Positions 1 through 7,637 of a stretch of DNA of 64,000 nt are shown here, one piece after another. Position numbers and translations under genes: made by a program. Position 1 is the first letter of the stretch. The number at the start of each line of letters is the position of its first letter. The stretch is from positions 124,001-188,000 of the forward strand of contig CAJGBI010000001.1 of assembly GCA_904424815.1 (NCBI GenBank), written 5' to 3'. The notes below the pieces were generated by a model. That model saw nothing but the letters and a program-made list of their open reading frames with translations, searched no databases and was not told the DNA's origin. Source of the DNA: Puniceicoccaceae bacterium Marseille-Q1082 (GTDB lineage Bacteria > Verrucomicrobiota > Verrucomicrobiia > Opitutales > Intestinicryptomonadaceae).

Positions 1-476
1 GTGAGCGGAACTTCCACCGCGCGGGGGGTGAACTTCTTTGATTCAAAGAAAGGCCCTTCCGGCGCGGATTCTTTTGAAGCTTCCGGCTCTCCGGATGCGG
101 CGTCGGTTTCGGCGGCGTCGGACGGGGCGGCGTCAGCCTCCGCGTTTTCTGCCGCGCGCTCCCTACGGCGTACGCCCCTTTCAAAGCGGCGTCCGCCGCC
201 TCTCTCGCCGTCGCCGTATCCGGAGACGTTGGAGCCGCTGAGCTTTTCCTTGAAGCTGGAGAGGTCTTCGACCTCGCCGCACGATTCCTTTTCGGATGCG
301 GAATCCCGGACCGCCGGACGGCTTCCGGTCTTGTTTCTGCCGTTCTTGCGGACGCGGCGTTCGGGTTTCTTTTGTTCGGGGGTTTCCTGCGCCCGTTCTT
401 CGCGTTCCTGGGGCGTTGCGGTCGTTTCTTCTGCGGGGGCGGGGTTGGGTTCGCCCTGGTTGTTTTCTTCTTCCAT
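1..476 (-). CDS. Charged, low-complexity protein, N-terminal part only
   Basis: The frame opens at an ATG at 476 on the minus strand and runs off the left edge of the window without a stop, so only about 158 N-terminal residues are seen. The protein begins MEEENNQGEPNPAPAEE and is dominated by Glu, Arg, Ala and Pro. Acidic stretches alternate with a basic Arg/Lys stretch around residues 38-50 and another Arg-rich stretch around residues 90-105. This composition suggests an intrinsically disordered N-terminal tail, of the kind that often precedes a nucleic-acid-binding or ribosome-associated domain, but no domain is visible and no function is assigned. The opposite-strand frame over the same bases is compositionally implausible as a protein. 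Nothing definite was found in the 300 bp between this start and the next gene. Confidence 0.6.
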   Translation of the reverse strand, partial: MEEENNQGEPNPAPAEETTATPQEREERAQETPEQKKPERRVRKNGRNKTGSRPAVRDSASEKESCGEVEDLSSFKEKLSGSNVSGYGDGERGGGRRFERGVRRRERAAENAEADAAPSDAAETDAASGEPEASKESAPEGPFFESKKFTPRAVEVPL

Positions 477-776
477 GGTATTTTTTGTTGGATTCTTTTG
501 TATTTTTGCGGGGGCGGTTTTTGCGGGATTCGCTTAGCGCGTTCGGGCCGGATTTCAAAATAGCCGCAAAAGCGCCCTTTCATGTGCCATTCAGATTCGG
601 AGGCGGATATTTTGAATATAAAAAACCTCGCGCAAAAAGCCTATTGCGCGGAACCGAAATAGAATGTCGGGCAAAATATAGAACAGAAACGCGGTTTTCT
701 TGCAACAGTTTTTTGCGCCGCCGCGCGGCGCGCGAAAAGTCTGGACGCCGGCGGCGGGTTTTGCGACAATGCCCGC

Positions 777-1382
777 ATGCAAATGGAACAGGTTTTGAAA
801 AATTTCCGCTCCAGAGGCTTCAAGGCGTTTTATTTCAAAGACGCGGAAGCCGCTAAACGCTTTGTCGCCGAAACCGTAGGCTCGGGAGCCACAGTCGGGA
901 TTGGCGGTTCCGCCACCGTCGCGGAGCTCGGGCTTTACGAACTCCTCTCAAAGGGCAACAAAGTATATTGGCACGGCGCGCCCGACCGCGACGAAAACAC
1001 CATGCGCAACGCCGCCGGCGCCGAGTACTACGTTTCGAGCGCGAACGCCCTGGGCGCGGGCGGCGAAATAGTAAACATCGACGGGCGCGGCAACCGCGTC
1101 GCCTCAACTTTTTACGGCCCCGACCGCAAGGCGGTGTTTATTGTCTGCGGCGAAAACAAGCTCGAAGACAATCTCGAAAAGGCGGTATGGCGCGCCAAGA
1201 ACATCGCCGCCCCGCTGAACGCCAAAAGGCTCGGGCGCAAGACACCGTGCGCCGCCAGGGGCGACAAATGCTACAATTGCTCCAGCCCCGAAAGAATATG
1301 CTGCGCCACGACGATTATGACAAACCCCACTTTCTGCTCGCCGTGTTATGTAATAATAATATCGGGGTCCTACGGATTCTGA
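777..1382 (+). CDS. LUD-domain (DUF162) protein, lactate-utilisation LutC-like
   Basis: A 201-residue protein of the LUD family, whose members include LutC and the C-terminal part of LutB. The N-terminal half carries the characteristic GATVGIGGSATVAELG stretch (about residues 37-52), followed by residues resembling the family core (SSANALGAGGEIVNIDGRGNRV). Like many stand-alone LUD proteins it ends in a Cys-rich segment (CAARGDKCYNCSSPERICC, about residues 160-178) that may bind metal or an Fe-S cluster. It stands alone: no lutA or lutB partner lies nearby, so a role in lactate oxidation is not demonstrated. The second Met (position 783) is an alternative start. Confidence 0.82.
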   Translation: MQMEQVLKNFRSRGFKAFYFKDAEAAKRFVAETVGSGATVGIGGSATVAELGLYELLSKGNKVYWHGAPDRDENTMRNAAGAEYYVSSANALGAGGEIVNIDGRGNRVASTFYGPDRKAVFIVCGENKLEDNLEKAVWRAKNIAAPLNAKRLGRKTPCAARGDKCYNCSSPERICCATTIMTNPTFCSPCYVIIISGSYGF

Positions 1383-1403
1383 TTTTGCAACAGTTCCGCC
1401 GGA

Positions 1404-1590
1404 AGCCGCCAGAGGGTGCAGCGCTCCAATGGCGGCTGTCCCCTATGCCCGCCTGAATTTTGCATAAGCCCGAAAGCGACGGGGCGTTCGGGAGGGGACT
1501 GGCTATTTTAGCCTGGAAAAATGAAAAACAATATCGCCGGCAAAACTGGATAGGCTCATTGGCTATGCCGACCGCCATAGGGGCGGTTGG
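1404..1590 (+). other. Densely hairpinned intergenic stretch, possible structured RNA
   Basis: The 323-bp gap between the LUD gene and rpmJ contains several nested inverted repeats. AGCCGCCA (1404-1411) pairs perfectly with TGGCGGCT (1430-1437). Immediately after it, GTCCCCT (1438-1444) pairs with AGGGGAC (1493-1499), enclosing a CCCGAA/TTCGGG hairpin (1469-1492) that stacks directly on it. A 9-bp hairpin (one G-U pair) follows at 1568-1590. I looked for tmRNA, RNase P and SRP RNA signature motifs and did not find them. It could be an unannotated small RNA, the leader of the ribosomal-protein genes, or unselected GC-rich hairpins. Confidence 0.3.
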
Positions 1591-1632
1591 AGCTCGTATG
1601 GAAACGGTGCCGCCGCCTTTTTCATAAAAATG

Positions 1633-1661
1633 TTGACAAAGTTTGGGGAGGCGTATTTCTT
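1633..1661 (+). promoter_or_regulatory. Possible sigma-70 type promoter for rpmJ-rpmE2
   Basis: A perfect TTGACA lies at 1633-1638, about 70 bp upstream of rpmJ. The matching -10 is poor: TATTTC at 1654 (15-bp spacing) or TTTCTT at 1656 (17-bp spacing). No Zur-type palindrome is visible nearby. Confidence 0.33.
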
Positions 1662-1705
1662 AAACGTCTTTTAAATAAATCAAGCAACGAGAAGAGAGTG
1701 TTGAC

Positions 1706-1831
1706 ATGAAAGTCGTATCATCCATCAAGTCTTTGAAAACGCGCCATCCCGACTGCAAGGTCGTGCGCAGGAAGGGCCGCGTTTACATCATCAACAAAAC
1801 CAATCCCCGCTTCAAGGCGAAGCAGGGCTAA
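1706..1831 (+). CDS. rpmJ: 50S ribosomal protein bL36 (zinc-ligand-poor form)
   Basis: A 41-residue basic protein starting [20 protein letters not shown] and ending FKAKQG. It has the length and the conserved [21 protein letters not shown]-type second half of bL36. Classical bL36 carries a Cys3-His zinc site; here only one Cys (residue 17) remains, so this is the zinc-independent (YkgO-like) form. GAAGAGAG lies 7-14 nt upstream of the ATG and may serve as a purine-rich ribosome binding site. The gene is followed 24 bp later by bL31, the same pairing seen for ykgM and ykgO in enterobacteria. Because only one copy is visible, it may be the housekeeping copy here and not a zinc-starvation substitute. 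Confidence 0.9.
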   Translation: MKVVSSIKSLKTRHPDCKVVRRKGRVYIINKTNPRFKAKQG

Positions 1832-1855
1832 TCAGCTTTCGGAGTTCACAGCAGA

Positions 1856-2107
1856 ATGAAAGACAAAATTCATCCCGACTTCCATCCCGTCTGCTTTGTA
1901 GACGTATCCAGCGGCGCGCGCTTCGTCACCCGCTCCACGATGAAGAGCAAGCAGGTCGAAAAAATCGACGGCGTGGACTGCTATATGGTCACCCGCGACG
2001 TGACGAGCGACTCCCACCCCGCGTACACCGGCGAAAAGCGCTTCGTGGACACTGCGGGCCGCGTCGAGAAGTTCCAGAAGAAGTTTTCGCGCGTGCGCTC
2101 GCGCTGA
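1856..2107 (+). CDS. rpmE2: 50S ribosomal protein bL31 type B
   Basis: An 83-residue protein beginning MKDKIHPDFHPVCFVDVSSG, a clear bL31 type B. The CxxC zinc-binding pair of type A bL31 is absent; the family landmarks HPDFHPV, TRSTMKS, SDSHPAYTGEKRFVDTAGRVEKF are present. It is co-oriented with rpmJ and separated from it by 24 bp, so the two are probably cotranscribed. An intrinsic terminator follows directly. The gene lies upstream of mtaB but is separated from it by that terminator. Confidence 0.94.
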   Translation: MKDKIHPDFHPVCFVDVSSGARFVTRSTMKSKQVEKIDGVDCYMVTRDVTSDSHPAYTGEKRFVDTAGRVEKFQKKFSRVRSR

Positions 2108-2128
2108 GCTTGCGCGGCAATTTTGGCG

Positions 2129-2155
2129 AGCTCCGCAAGGCGGGGCTTTTTTTTT
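2129..2155 (+). terminator. Rho-independent terminator after rpmE2
   Basis: AGCTCCGC (2129-2136), loop AAG, GCGGGGCT (2140-2147), with one G-U pair, followed by eight T residues (2148-2155). It sits 22 bp past the bL31 stop codon on the coding strand. Confidence 0.8.
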
Positions 2156-2206
2156 CGGCGCCCGCGGCATAGGCGGGGCGTTTTAGGCGGTTTTTAAGGC
2201 GGGGCG

Positions 2207-3511
2207 ATGTCCAAAAAAATTTCGATATGCACGCTCGGGTGCAGGGTGAACGCATACGAGTCGCTCGCGATTGCGGACTCGGCGCGCGCGCTCGGCCTTG
2301 AGGTCGTGAAATGGGGGGAGAGGGCGGATTTCGCGGTGGTGAACTCCTGCGCGCTGACAGTTTTGGCGCAGGCCAAGACGCGGAGGGAAATCCGCGTTTT
2401 CGCGCGCGCCAATCCGGATTCCCCGATAGCCGTGACCGGCTGCTATGCCCAGACTTCGCCGGAAGAGGCCGCAAAGCTCCCGAACGTCCTTGTCGTGGCG
2501 GGAAACTCCAAAAAGGCGGAGGTCGTCGGAATGCTGATCTCCGCGGATTCGGCAAAGGTCGATGTTTCTCCGGCGGGCGGAAAGCACGGCGCGCCCCTGT
2601 CGCTTTCCTCGGAGGGGTTTATCGACGAGCGCGTCAGCCTGAAAATTCAGGACGGCTGCGACAACTGCTGCTCTTACTGCATAATTCCGCGCGCCCGCGG
2701 GAGGCCGCGCAGCAGGGGGTTCGACGAAATAATGGCGGACGCGCGCAGCCTCGTTTCGCGCGGGGCGAGGGAGATAACTTTGACGGGCATAAATTTGACG
2801 AAATTTTCGTCGCAAGAACGCGGGATTGTCGGGGTAATCGACGCGCTCGACGCCCTCCCGGGGCTTTTGCGCGTGCGCCTCGGGAGCGTGGAGCCGCAAG
2901 ACATGCCCGCGGAGGCCCTGCTGGAGCGCGCGGCCGACCCTTCGCACAAATTGCAGCCGCATTTCCACGTTTCGGCGCAGAGCCTGTGCGACCGCGTGCT
3001 GTCCGCCATGCGCCGCAGGAACGCCGCTTCGGAGTTTCTCGGGTTCGTGGCGCGCGCGAAATCCGTTTGCCCCGACATTTCAATAGGCGCCGACATAATC
3101 TGCGCCCACCCGTTCGAGCGCGATTGCGATTATCTCGAAACAAAGGCGGCGATGCTTTCGAGCGGGCTTTCCTACGCGCACGTGTTCGCGTTTTCGCCCC
3201 GCCCGGGAACCCCCGCATTCTCCATGTCCGCCGAAACGCCCGACCCGCTGACGCGCCGCCGGAGGTCGGACGATTTGCGCGCGGCCGCCGCCGGAATGCG
3301 CAGGGCGTTCATGGAATCGCAGATCGGGAAGACCCGCCCCGTTCTGCTCGAAAACATGCTGCCGGACGGCCGCTATATGGCGCGCACCGACAACTATATC
3401 CAGGTATGCGTCTCCGGCATGGGGAAGGGGCTGAAAAACACTCCGGCGCTCGCGCGCCTCGAGGCGGTCGGGGATTCAGGAAAAATGCTCGCGTCGGCGG
3501 TTCGCGCGTAG
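2207..3511 (+). CDS. mtaB: tRNA t6A37 methylthiotransferase MtaB
   Basis: A 434-residue radical SAM methylthiotransferase that converts t6A at position 37 of ANN-decoding tRNAs to ms2t6A. The N-terminal UPF0004 domain opens with ISICTLGCRVNAYES, including the first Cys of its auxiliary [4Fe-4S] site, with others at VVNSCALT and VTGCYAQ. The radical SAM motif CxxxCxxC is at C151, C155 and C158, followed by IIPRARG. A short C-terminal TRAM-like segment (about 375-434) binds tRNA. The Lys/Arg content and the 'CRVN' signature point to MtaB and away from MiaB or RimO. It starts with ATG 100 bp after bL31, behind the terminator. Confidence 0.92.
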   Translation: MSKKISICTLGCRVNAYESLAIADSARALGLEVVKWGERADFAVVNSCALTVLAQAKTRREIRVFARANPDSPIAVTGCYAQTSPEEAAKLPNVLVVAGNSKKAEVVGMLISADSAKVDVSPAGGKHGAPLSLSSEGFIDERVSLKIQDGCDNCCSYCIIPRARGRPRSRGFDEIMADARSLVSRGAREITLTGINLTKFSSQERGIVGVIDALDALPGLLRVRLGSVEPQDMPAEALLERAADPSHKLQPHFHVSAQSLCDRVLSAMRRRNAASEFLGFVARAKSVCPDISIGADIICAHPFERDCDYLETKAAMLSSGLSYAHVFAFSPRPGTPAFSMSAETPDPLTRRRRSDDLRAAAAGMRRAFMESQIGKTRPVLLENMLPDGRYMARTDNYIQVCVSGMGKGLKNTPALARLEAVGDSGKMLASAVRA

Positions 3512-3581
3512 GGAGGGGTGCCCGCAAAACCGGCGGCGGAAAAAAAAGGCGTCAGCTTTTCTGTTGCCATTTGCCCGTTTT

Positions 3582-3587
3582 TAATAT
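3582..3587 (+). promoter_or_regulatory. Possible -10 element just upstream of the TPR gene
   Basis: TAATAT lies 4-9 nt before the ATG at 3592 and 16-21 nt before the ATG at 3604. If used, transcription would start at or just before the first ATG, giving a leaderless or very short-leader mRNA. No convincing -35 is seen. Confidence 0.3.
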
Positions 3588-3603
3588 TCTAATGCGTTGG
3601 AAA

Positions 3604-4890
3604 ATGAAAATCACTTCACTCATATGGCGCGCGGCCGTTGCCGCGGCTTGCCTGGCGTGCGCCGCGGCGCGGGCGGATCTGGTGTGGACGCCCGACAGGG
3701 GCTGGCAGGTTCAGGGGGGCGTGCTCGCCAACGTCATAGGCGAAAATGTCAACGTCCAGAACGCGCTCGAGGCAATGAACGAGGGCAAAAAGGCTTTTGA
3801 CGCCGGCGACTACTGGGCGGCGCTCGGCTACTACCGCATAGTGGTGACGGACTACCCGAATTCTATTTTCGCGCCCGAGGCATACTACCAGATGTCGCAG
3901 GCGTATCTCAAACGCGGGCAGTTTATGGACGCCTACGAGTCCTTGCAGGAAATCGTGAAGAAGTATCCGGACTATCCGCGCTTCAACCAGATTATCGGCG
4001 CGGAGTACGACGTTGCGGCGACCATACAGAGCGGCGAGACCCCATACTTGTGGGGGTGGTTTCCGTGGTTTACGAACTACAACGACGCCGTAAAAATTTA
4101 CGAATCCGTGGTCAAGGACGCCCCGTACAGCGATTATTCTCCCATAGCGCTGATGAACATATCGCTCATCGCCGAGCAGGAGGACAAGCCCGACCAGGCG
4201 TTCGATGCGCTCGACAGGCTGATAAACAACTATCCCAAGAGCATATTCGCCTCCGACGCCTATTTGCAGATGGCGAAAGTCTATCGGTCGCTCGTCGAGG
4301 GCGCGCCCTACGACCAGAGCCCTACGCGCAGCGCGATAAGCTTTTTCAAGGACTACCTCATACTTTTCCCCAACGAATCGCAGGTCGCCAACGCGGAGCA
4401 GGGGCTTGAGGAGATGGAAGACACCTACGCGCGCAGCAGGCTCGTGATGGGCGATTTTTATTATTACTACCGCAACAACGGCGTCGCGGCCTCGATATTT
4501 TACAACGAGACGATAACCATAGCCCCAAACAGCCCTGCGGCAAAGGAGGCGGAGGCGCAGCTCAAAAAAATCCGCGACGGCGTGCCGCCGCCCATGACCC
4601 CCTACGACTGGATATGGGGCCGCTACCGCCCGATGGGCCTCTCGGAGCTGGAGGACGACACGCATGTCGAAAAGCTCAACAGCGAGTCTTTTGAGGAGAT
4701 GTCGGTGGACCAGTTCCTCGAAACGCCCGGGGCGGCGGTCGTTGAAAAAGTCATGCCCGACGGTTCGGTTGAGTCTTACGAGGGATTTGCGCCGATGTAC
4801 GGCGAGGGGCTTGGAGACTACCTTTTTGACGACGGCTTCTACCAGTGGACGCAGTCGCAGATAGACGGCGCAACGGACGGGGTATTATGA
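3604..4890 (+). CDS. Exported TPR-repeat (BamD/YfiO-like) protein
   Basis: A roughly 428-residue exported protein. The N-terminus (MKITSLIWRAAVAAACLACAAARA) is a type I signal peptide; an ATG 12 nt upstream (3592) is equally possible. After the cleavage site come several tetratricopeptide-like helical pairs resembling the outer-membrane lipoprotein YfiO/BamD family, for example KAFDAGDYWAALGYYRIVV, PEAYYQMSQAYLKRGQF and PDQAFDALDRLINNYPKS. The C-terminal 80 residues are acidic and lack repeats. There is no lipobox Cys, so it is not a lipid-anchored BamD. Its stop overlaps the start of the next gene (ATGA), an LPS-assembly lipoprotein, which fits a role in outer-membrane assembly. That role is an inference. 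Confidence 0.72.
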   Translation: MKITSLIWRAAVAAACLACAAARADLVWTPDRGWQVQGGVLANVIGENVNVQNALEAMNEGKKAFDAGDYWAALGYYRIVVTDYPNSIFAPEAYYQMSQAYLKRGQFMDAYESLQEIVKKYPDYPRFNQIIGAEYDVAATIQSGETPYLWGWFPWFTNYNDAVKIYESVVKDAPYSDYSPIALMNISLIAEQEDKPDQAFDALDRLINNYPKSIFASDAYLQMAKVYRSLVEGAPYDQSPTRSAISFFKDYLILFPNESQVANAEQGLEEMEDTYARSRLVMGDFYYYYRNNGVAASIFYNETITIAPNSPAAKEAEAQLKKIRDGVPPPMTPYDWIWGRYRPMGLSELEDDTHVEKLNSESFEEMSVDQFLETPGAAVVEKVMPDGSVESYEGFAPMYGEGLGDYLFDDGFYQWTQSQIDGATDGVL

Positions 4891-5402
4891 GAAACATTTT
4901 TGCGATAATTGCAGCGGCCTGCCTGGCGGCCGCATTTTCCGGATGTTCCAATTACAGGCTCGCGGGGACGGCTACGAACCTTCCGTTTTCATCGGTGTAT
5001 GTGCAGCCGGTGCGCAACGTGTCGTTCGCGCCGCAGGCGGCGCCGATTCTCACCAACGCGATTTCCAAGGCGCTGATGCAGGTTCCGGATTTGCGCGTCG
5101 CCTACCAGAGCGAGGCGCAGGCGGTTCTCTCCACGACCATCGTAGACTACGAAAAAGTTCCGATAGCGACCAAGGAGCGCGATACGGCGCTCGCGGCTTC
5201 TTACCGCATAACCGCAACAGCCTCGTGCACGCTGATGCGCTCCAACGGGCAGGTTGTTTTCAAAGACCGCCCCGTCAGGGCGTTCATAACCGTCTACACC
5301 GGCGCCAACGACAACCTGATTTCAAACGAATACGAGAGCATGCCCGTGCTGATGAGGGAGCTCGGCGACAAGATAAAGGACGCCGTGATAGGAATATGGT
5401 AA
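4887..5402 (+). CDS. LptE-like outer-membrane lipoprotein
   Basis: A 171-residue lipoprotein. The signal sequence ends in a good lipobox (AAAFSGC), followed by SNYRLAGTATNLPFSSVYVQPVRN. This N-terminal layout, with a beta-strand-rich body and a C-terminal helix (MPVLMRELGDKIKDAVIGIW), fits the LptE/RlpB family that plugs the LptD LPS translocon. The start chosen is the ATG at 4887, which overlaps the stop of the TPR gene; a longer frame exists but would bury the signal peptide. The gene in turn overlaps rpe by 7 nt, so this is part of a translationally coupled run. Confidence 0.75.
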   Translation: MRNIFAIIAAACLAAAFSGCSNYRLAGTATNLPFSSVYVQPVRNVSFAPQAAPILTNAISKALMQVPDLRVAYQSEAQAVLSTTIVDYEKVPIATKERDTALAASYRITATASCTLMRSNGQVVFKDRPVRAFITVYTGANDNLISNEYESMPVLMRELGDKIKDAVIGIW

Positions 5403-6061
5403 ACTCCCTCGAAATCGCGCCGTCGATTCTCGGCGGCGACCACGCGGCTCTCGGGGAATCCGTGGCGGCGATCGGGGCGGCGGGGCTCAAATGGGTCCAC
5501 GTCGATGTCATGGACGGGCACTTCGTGCCGAATCTCTCATTCGGCCCCGGGGTGGTGAAGGCGTTGAAAGCGCGGTTTCCGGACATGTTTTACGACGTGC
5601 ACCTTATGCTCGACAATCCCAACCTGTACGTAGAGCCCTTTGCAAAGGCGGGCGCGGATTTGATTTCGGTGCACGTGGAGCCCGACTACCCGATTTCCGG
5701 CACGCTCGACGACATACATTTTGCGGGCAGGAAAATCGGCATTACGCTCAATCCCCAAACCCCCGTGGGGGAGGTGGCGGAGTACCTGCCGAGGGTGGAC
5801 CTCGTTCTCGTGATGAGCGTCCAGCCCGGGTTTGGCGGGCAGTCTTTCAACCCTGTCGCCCTCGAAAAAATTTCTGCGCTCGCGCGGATGAGGGAGGAGA
5901 TGAAGCTATCTTTCCGGATAGAGGTTGACGGCGGGATCACCGCTGGCAACGTGGCGGCCTGCATAGGGCGCGGGGCGGACACGATAGTCGCCGGTACGGA
6001 GTTTTTCAAAAATTCCGCCGCCCTTCTGGGGGCGGCGCGGGGGGCCGCGCGGAATTTGTAG
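5396..6061 (+). CDS. rpe: Ribulose-phosphate 3-epimerase
   Basis: A 221-residue TIM-barrel enzyme interconverting ribulose-5-phosphate and xylulose-5-phosphate in the pentose phosphate pathway. Diagnostic motifs are all present: LEIAPSILGGDHAALGE at the N-terminus, the metal-binding VHVDVMDGHFVPNLSFGP, YDVHLML, VLVMSVQPGFGGQSF, and the C-terminal IEVDGGIT and IVAGTEFF. The length is normal for the family. The start codon (ATG 5396) overlaps the end of the lptE-like gene. Confidence 0.96.
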   Translation: MVNSLEIAPSILGGDHAALGESVAAIGAAGLKWVHVDVMDGHFVPNLSFGPGVVKALKARFPDMFYDVHLMLDNPNLYVEPFAKAGADLISVHVEPDYPISGTLDDIHFAGRKIGITLNPQTPVGEVAEYLPRVDLVLVMSVQPGFGGQSFNPVALEKISALARMREEMKLSFRIEVDGGITAGNVAACIGRGADTIVAGTEFFKNSAALLGAARGAARNL

Positions 6062-6081
6062 CCGGCGCGGGATTTTCGTTA

Positions 6082-6714
6082 ATGCGGAGGGGGTTTTTCA
6101 TAACGTTCGAGGGCGGCGAGGGGTGCGGCAAGAGCACGCACATAAGGCTGCTTTCCGAATATTTCGCGGGCAAGGGGCGCGAATGCGTCGTCACGCGCGA
6201 GCCCGGAGGAACGCCCCTTTCGGAAAAAATCAGGGAGCTTCTGCTCGACGCGCGCGAGGGCGCGGGAATGTCGGCGCGGACGGAGATACTCCTGTTTGAG
6301 GCCGCGCGCGCGGAGCACGTGGACAAGCTTATAAGGCCGTCGCTCGACGCCGGAAAAATCGTGATATGCGACAGGTTTTACGACTCCACGAGCGCCTACC
6401 AGGGGGCGGCGCGCGCGATAGACTCCGAAAGCGTCGACTTCCTGAACGCCTTTGCCGCCGGCTCCGCTGCGCCTGACTTGACCGTGGTGTTGGACATCGA
6501 CCCCCGCGAGGGGCTGGCCCGCGCCCGTTCGAGGGACGGCGGGGCGCCCGACAGAATGGGGTCGGAGAGGCTCGAATTTTACCAAAAGGTGCGCGAGGGT
6601 TTCCTAGGCCTCGCCCGACGCCGCCCAGACAGGTTCGCCGTCGTCGATTCGTCCGGAGACAAGGCTGAGACTTTCGGAAAAATTCTCCGCGCCGTGGAGG
6701 GGAGGCTGCCGTGA
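6082..6714 (+). CDS. tmk: Thymidylate kinase
   Basis: A 210-residue dTMP kinase making dTDP for DNA synthesis. The P-loop GGEGCGKST is at residues 11-19, followed by the TREPGGTPLSEKIR stretch, the DR(F/Y) motif in CDRFYDSTSAYQGAAR, and a lid region rich in Arg (ARARSRDGGAPDRMG). The gene lies directly before the DNA polymerase III delta-prime homologue and overlaps it by 4 nt, a conserved tmk-holB arrangement in many bacteria. Confidence 0.95.
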   Translation: MRRGFFITFEGGEGCGKSTHIRLLSEYFAGKGRECVVTREPGGTPLSEKIRELLLDAREGAGMSARTEILLFEAARAEHVDKLIRPSLDAGKIVICDRFYDSTSAYQGAARAIDSESVDFLNAFAAGSAAPDLTVVLDIDPREGLARARSRDGGAPDRMGSERLEFYQKVREGFLGLARRRPDRFAVVDSSGDKAETFGKILRAVEGRLP

Positions 6715-7637
6715 GCTCCGCGCCGAAAGCGGGCGAAATCCTGCGCCGCGCCCTGCGCAACGGCAGGTTGCACCACGCCATTTTGCTGTACGGAAACTCC
6801 GCGCCCGCGCTCGAAGCCGTGGCGCGCGATGTCGCAAGCCTTCTTTTGGGCCGCCCGTGCGCGAGGCACCCCGATTTGTTCGAGCTGCGTCCGGAGGGCA
6901 AAATGCGCCTGATAAAAATCGGCAGCTCCGCCGACAGGGCGGGCGGCGACTGGCCTCCGAACACGATGAGAAAGCTTTTGCGCGACATCCGCCAGTCGTC
7001 GGCGCTCGGCGGGCGCAAGGTCGCCATCGTCCACGAGGCCGACAGGATGAACGCCGAGTCCGCCAACGCCTTTTTGAAAACCCTCGAAGAACCCCCGCCG
7101 GACACGACCATATTCATGCTCACCACGCGCCCCAACGATTTGCTCGACACCATAAGGAGCCGGTGCATAGCCCTGCGCGTGGAATCCGAGCCCGAGCCGC
7201 TCGGCGACGAGGAGTGGCTCGAATGGCTCGAGGATTTCAAGAAGTGGCAGAAGTCGCTCATGGGCGGAATCCGCAGGGGAGGGGTGTCCGCTGCGGTCAT
7301 GGGCTGCTACGCGCTCGTGGCGCGCTTCGGCTCGATACTCGGGCGGTTGGCGGACGAGCTCTCCGAAATGGACGAGGACGCGGAGGACGAGCTCGACGAC
7401 GAGATGCTCGAGGCCGTCCGCGCCAGCGAGAGGCGCGCCCTGCGCAAGAGGCTTTTGGCGGACGTCGAGGATGCGTGCGTCGGCTGCGCGCTCGGCGGCA
7501 ACGGCGTGCCCGCGGTGAAGATAGCAAGGGCAGTCGGCGCGCTCGAAAAGGCTGCGGCGTACATGGAGCTCAATATGCCCGACGCGCCCGCGATGGAATA
7601 TTTCATGCTGTCGTCGCTCAGGATATGGGCAAGATGA
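6711..7637 (+). CDS. holB: DNA polymerase III delta-prime-like subunit
   Basis: A 308-residue AAA+ type protein that fits the clamp-loader delta-prime subunit. The start is a GTG overlapping the tmk stop. The N-terminal segment (HHAILLYGNSAPALEAVARDVA) matches the family, but the Walker A lysine is missing, as expected for delta-prime, and the zinc-binding Cys cluster is also absent. The Walker B and sensor 1 region is recognisable (KVAIVHEADRMNAESANAFLKTLEEPP, then TIFMLTTRPNDLLDTIRSRC). The C-terminal third is diverged. Function follows from the motif block plus the tmk neighbourhood. Confidence 0.87.
   Translation: MSSAPKAGEILRRALRNGRLHHAILLYGNSAPALEAVARDVASLLLGRPCARHPDLFELRPEGKMRLIKIGSSADRAGGDWPPNTMRKLLRDIRQSSALGGRKVAIVHEADRMNAESANAFLKTLEEPPPDTTIFMLTTRPNDLLDTIRSRCIALRVESEPEPLGDEEWLEWLEDFKKWQKSLMGGIRRGGVSAAVMGCYALVARFGSILGRLADELSEMDEDAEDELDDEMLEAVRASERRALRKRLLADVEDACVGCALGGNGVPAVKIARAVGALEKAAAYMELNMPDAPAMEYFMLSSLRIWAR

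Noticed and set aside
3616-4665. A 349-residue minus-strand frame opposite the TPR gene
   Set aside because: It is antisense to a clear TPR protein with signal peptide and has no recognisable motif.
6711-7637. Missing Walker A lysine in the HolB-like protein as decay
   Set aside because: Delta-prime subunits commonly lack ATP hydrolysis residues; this is a family trait.
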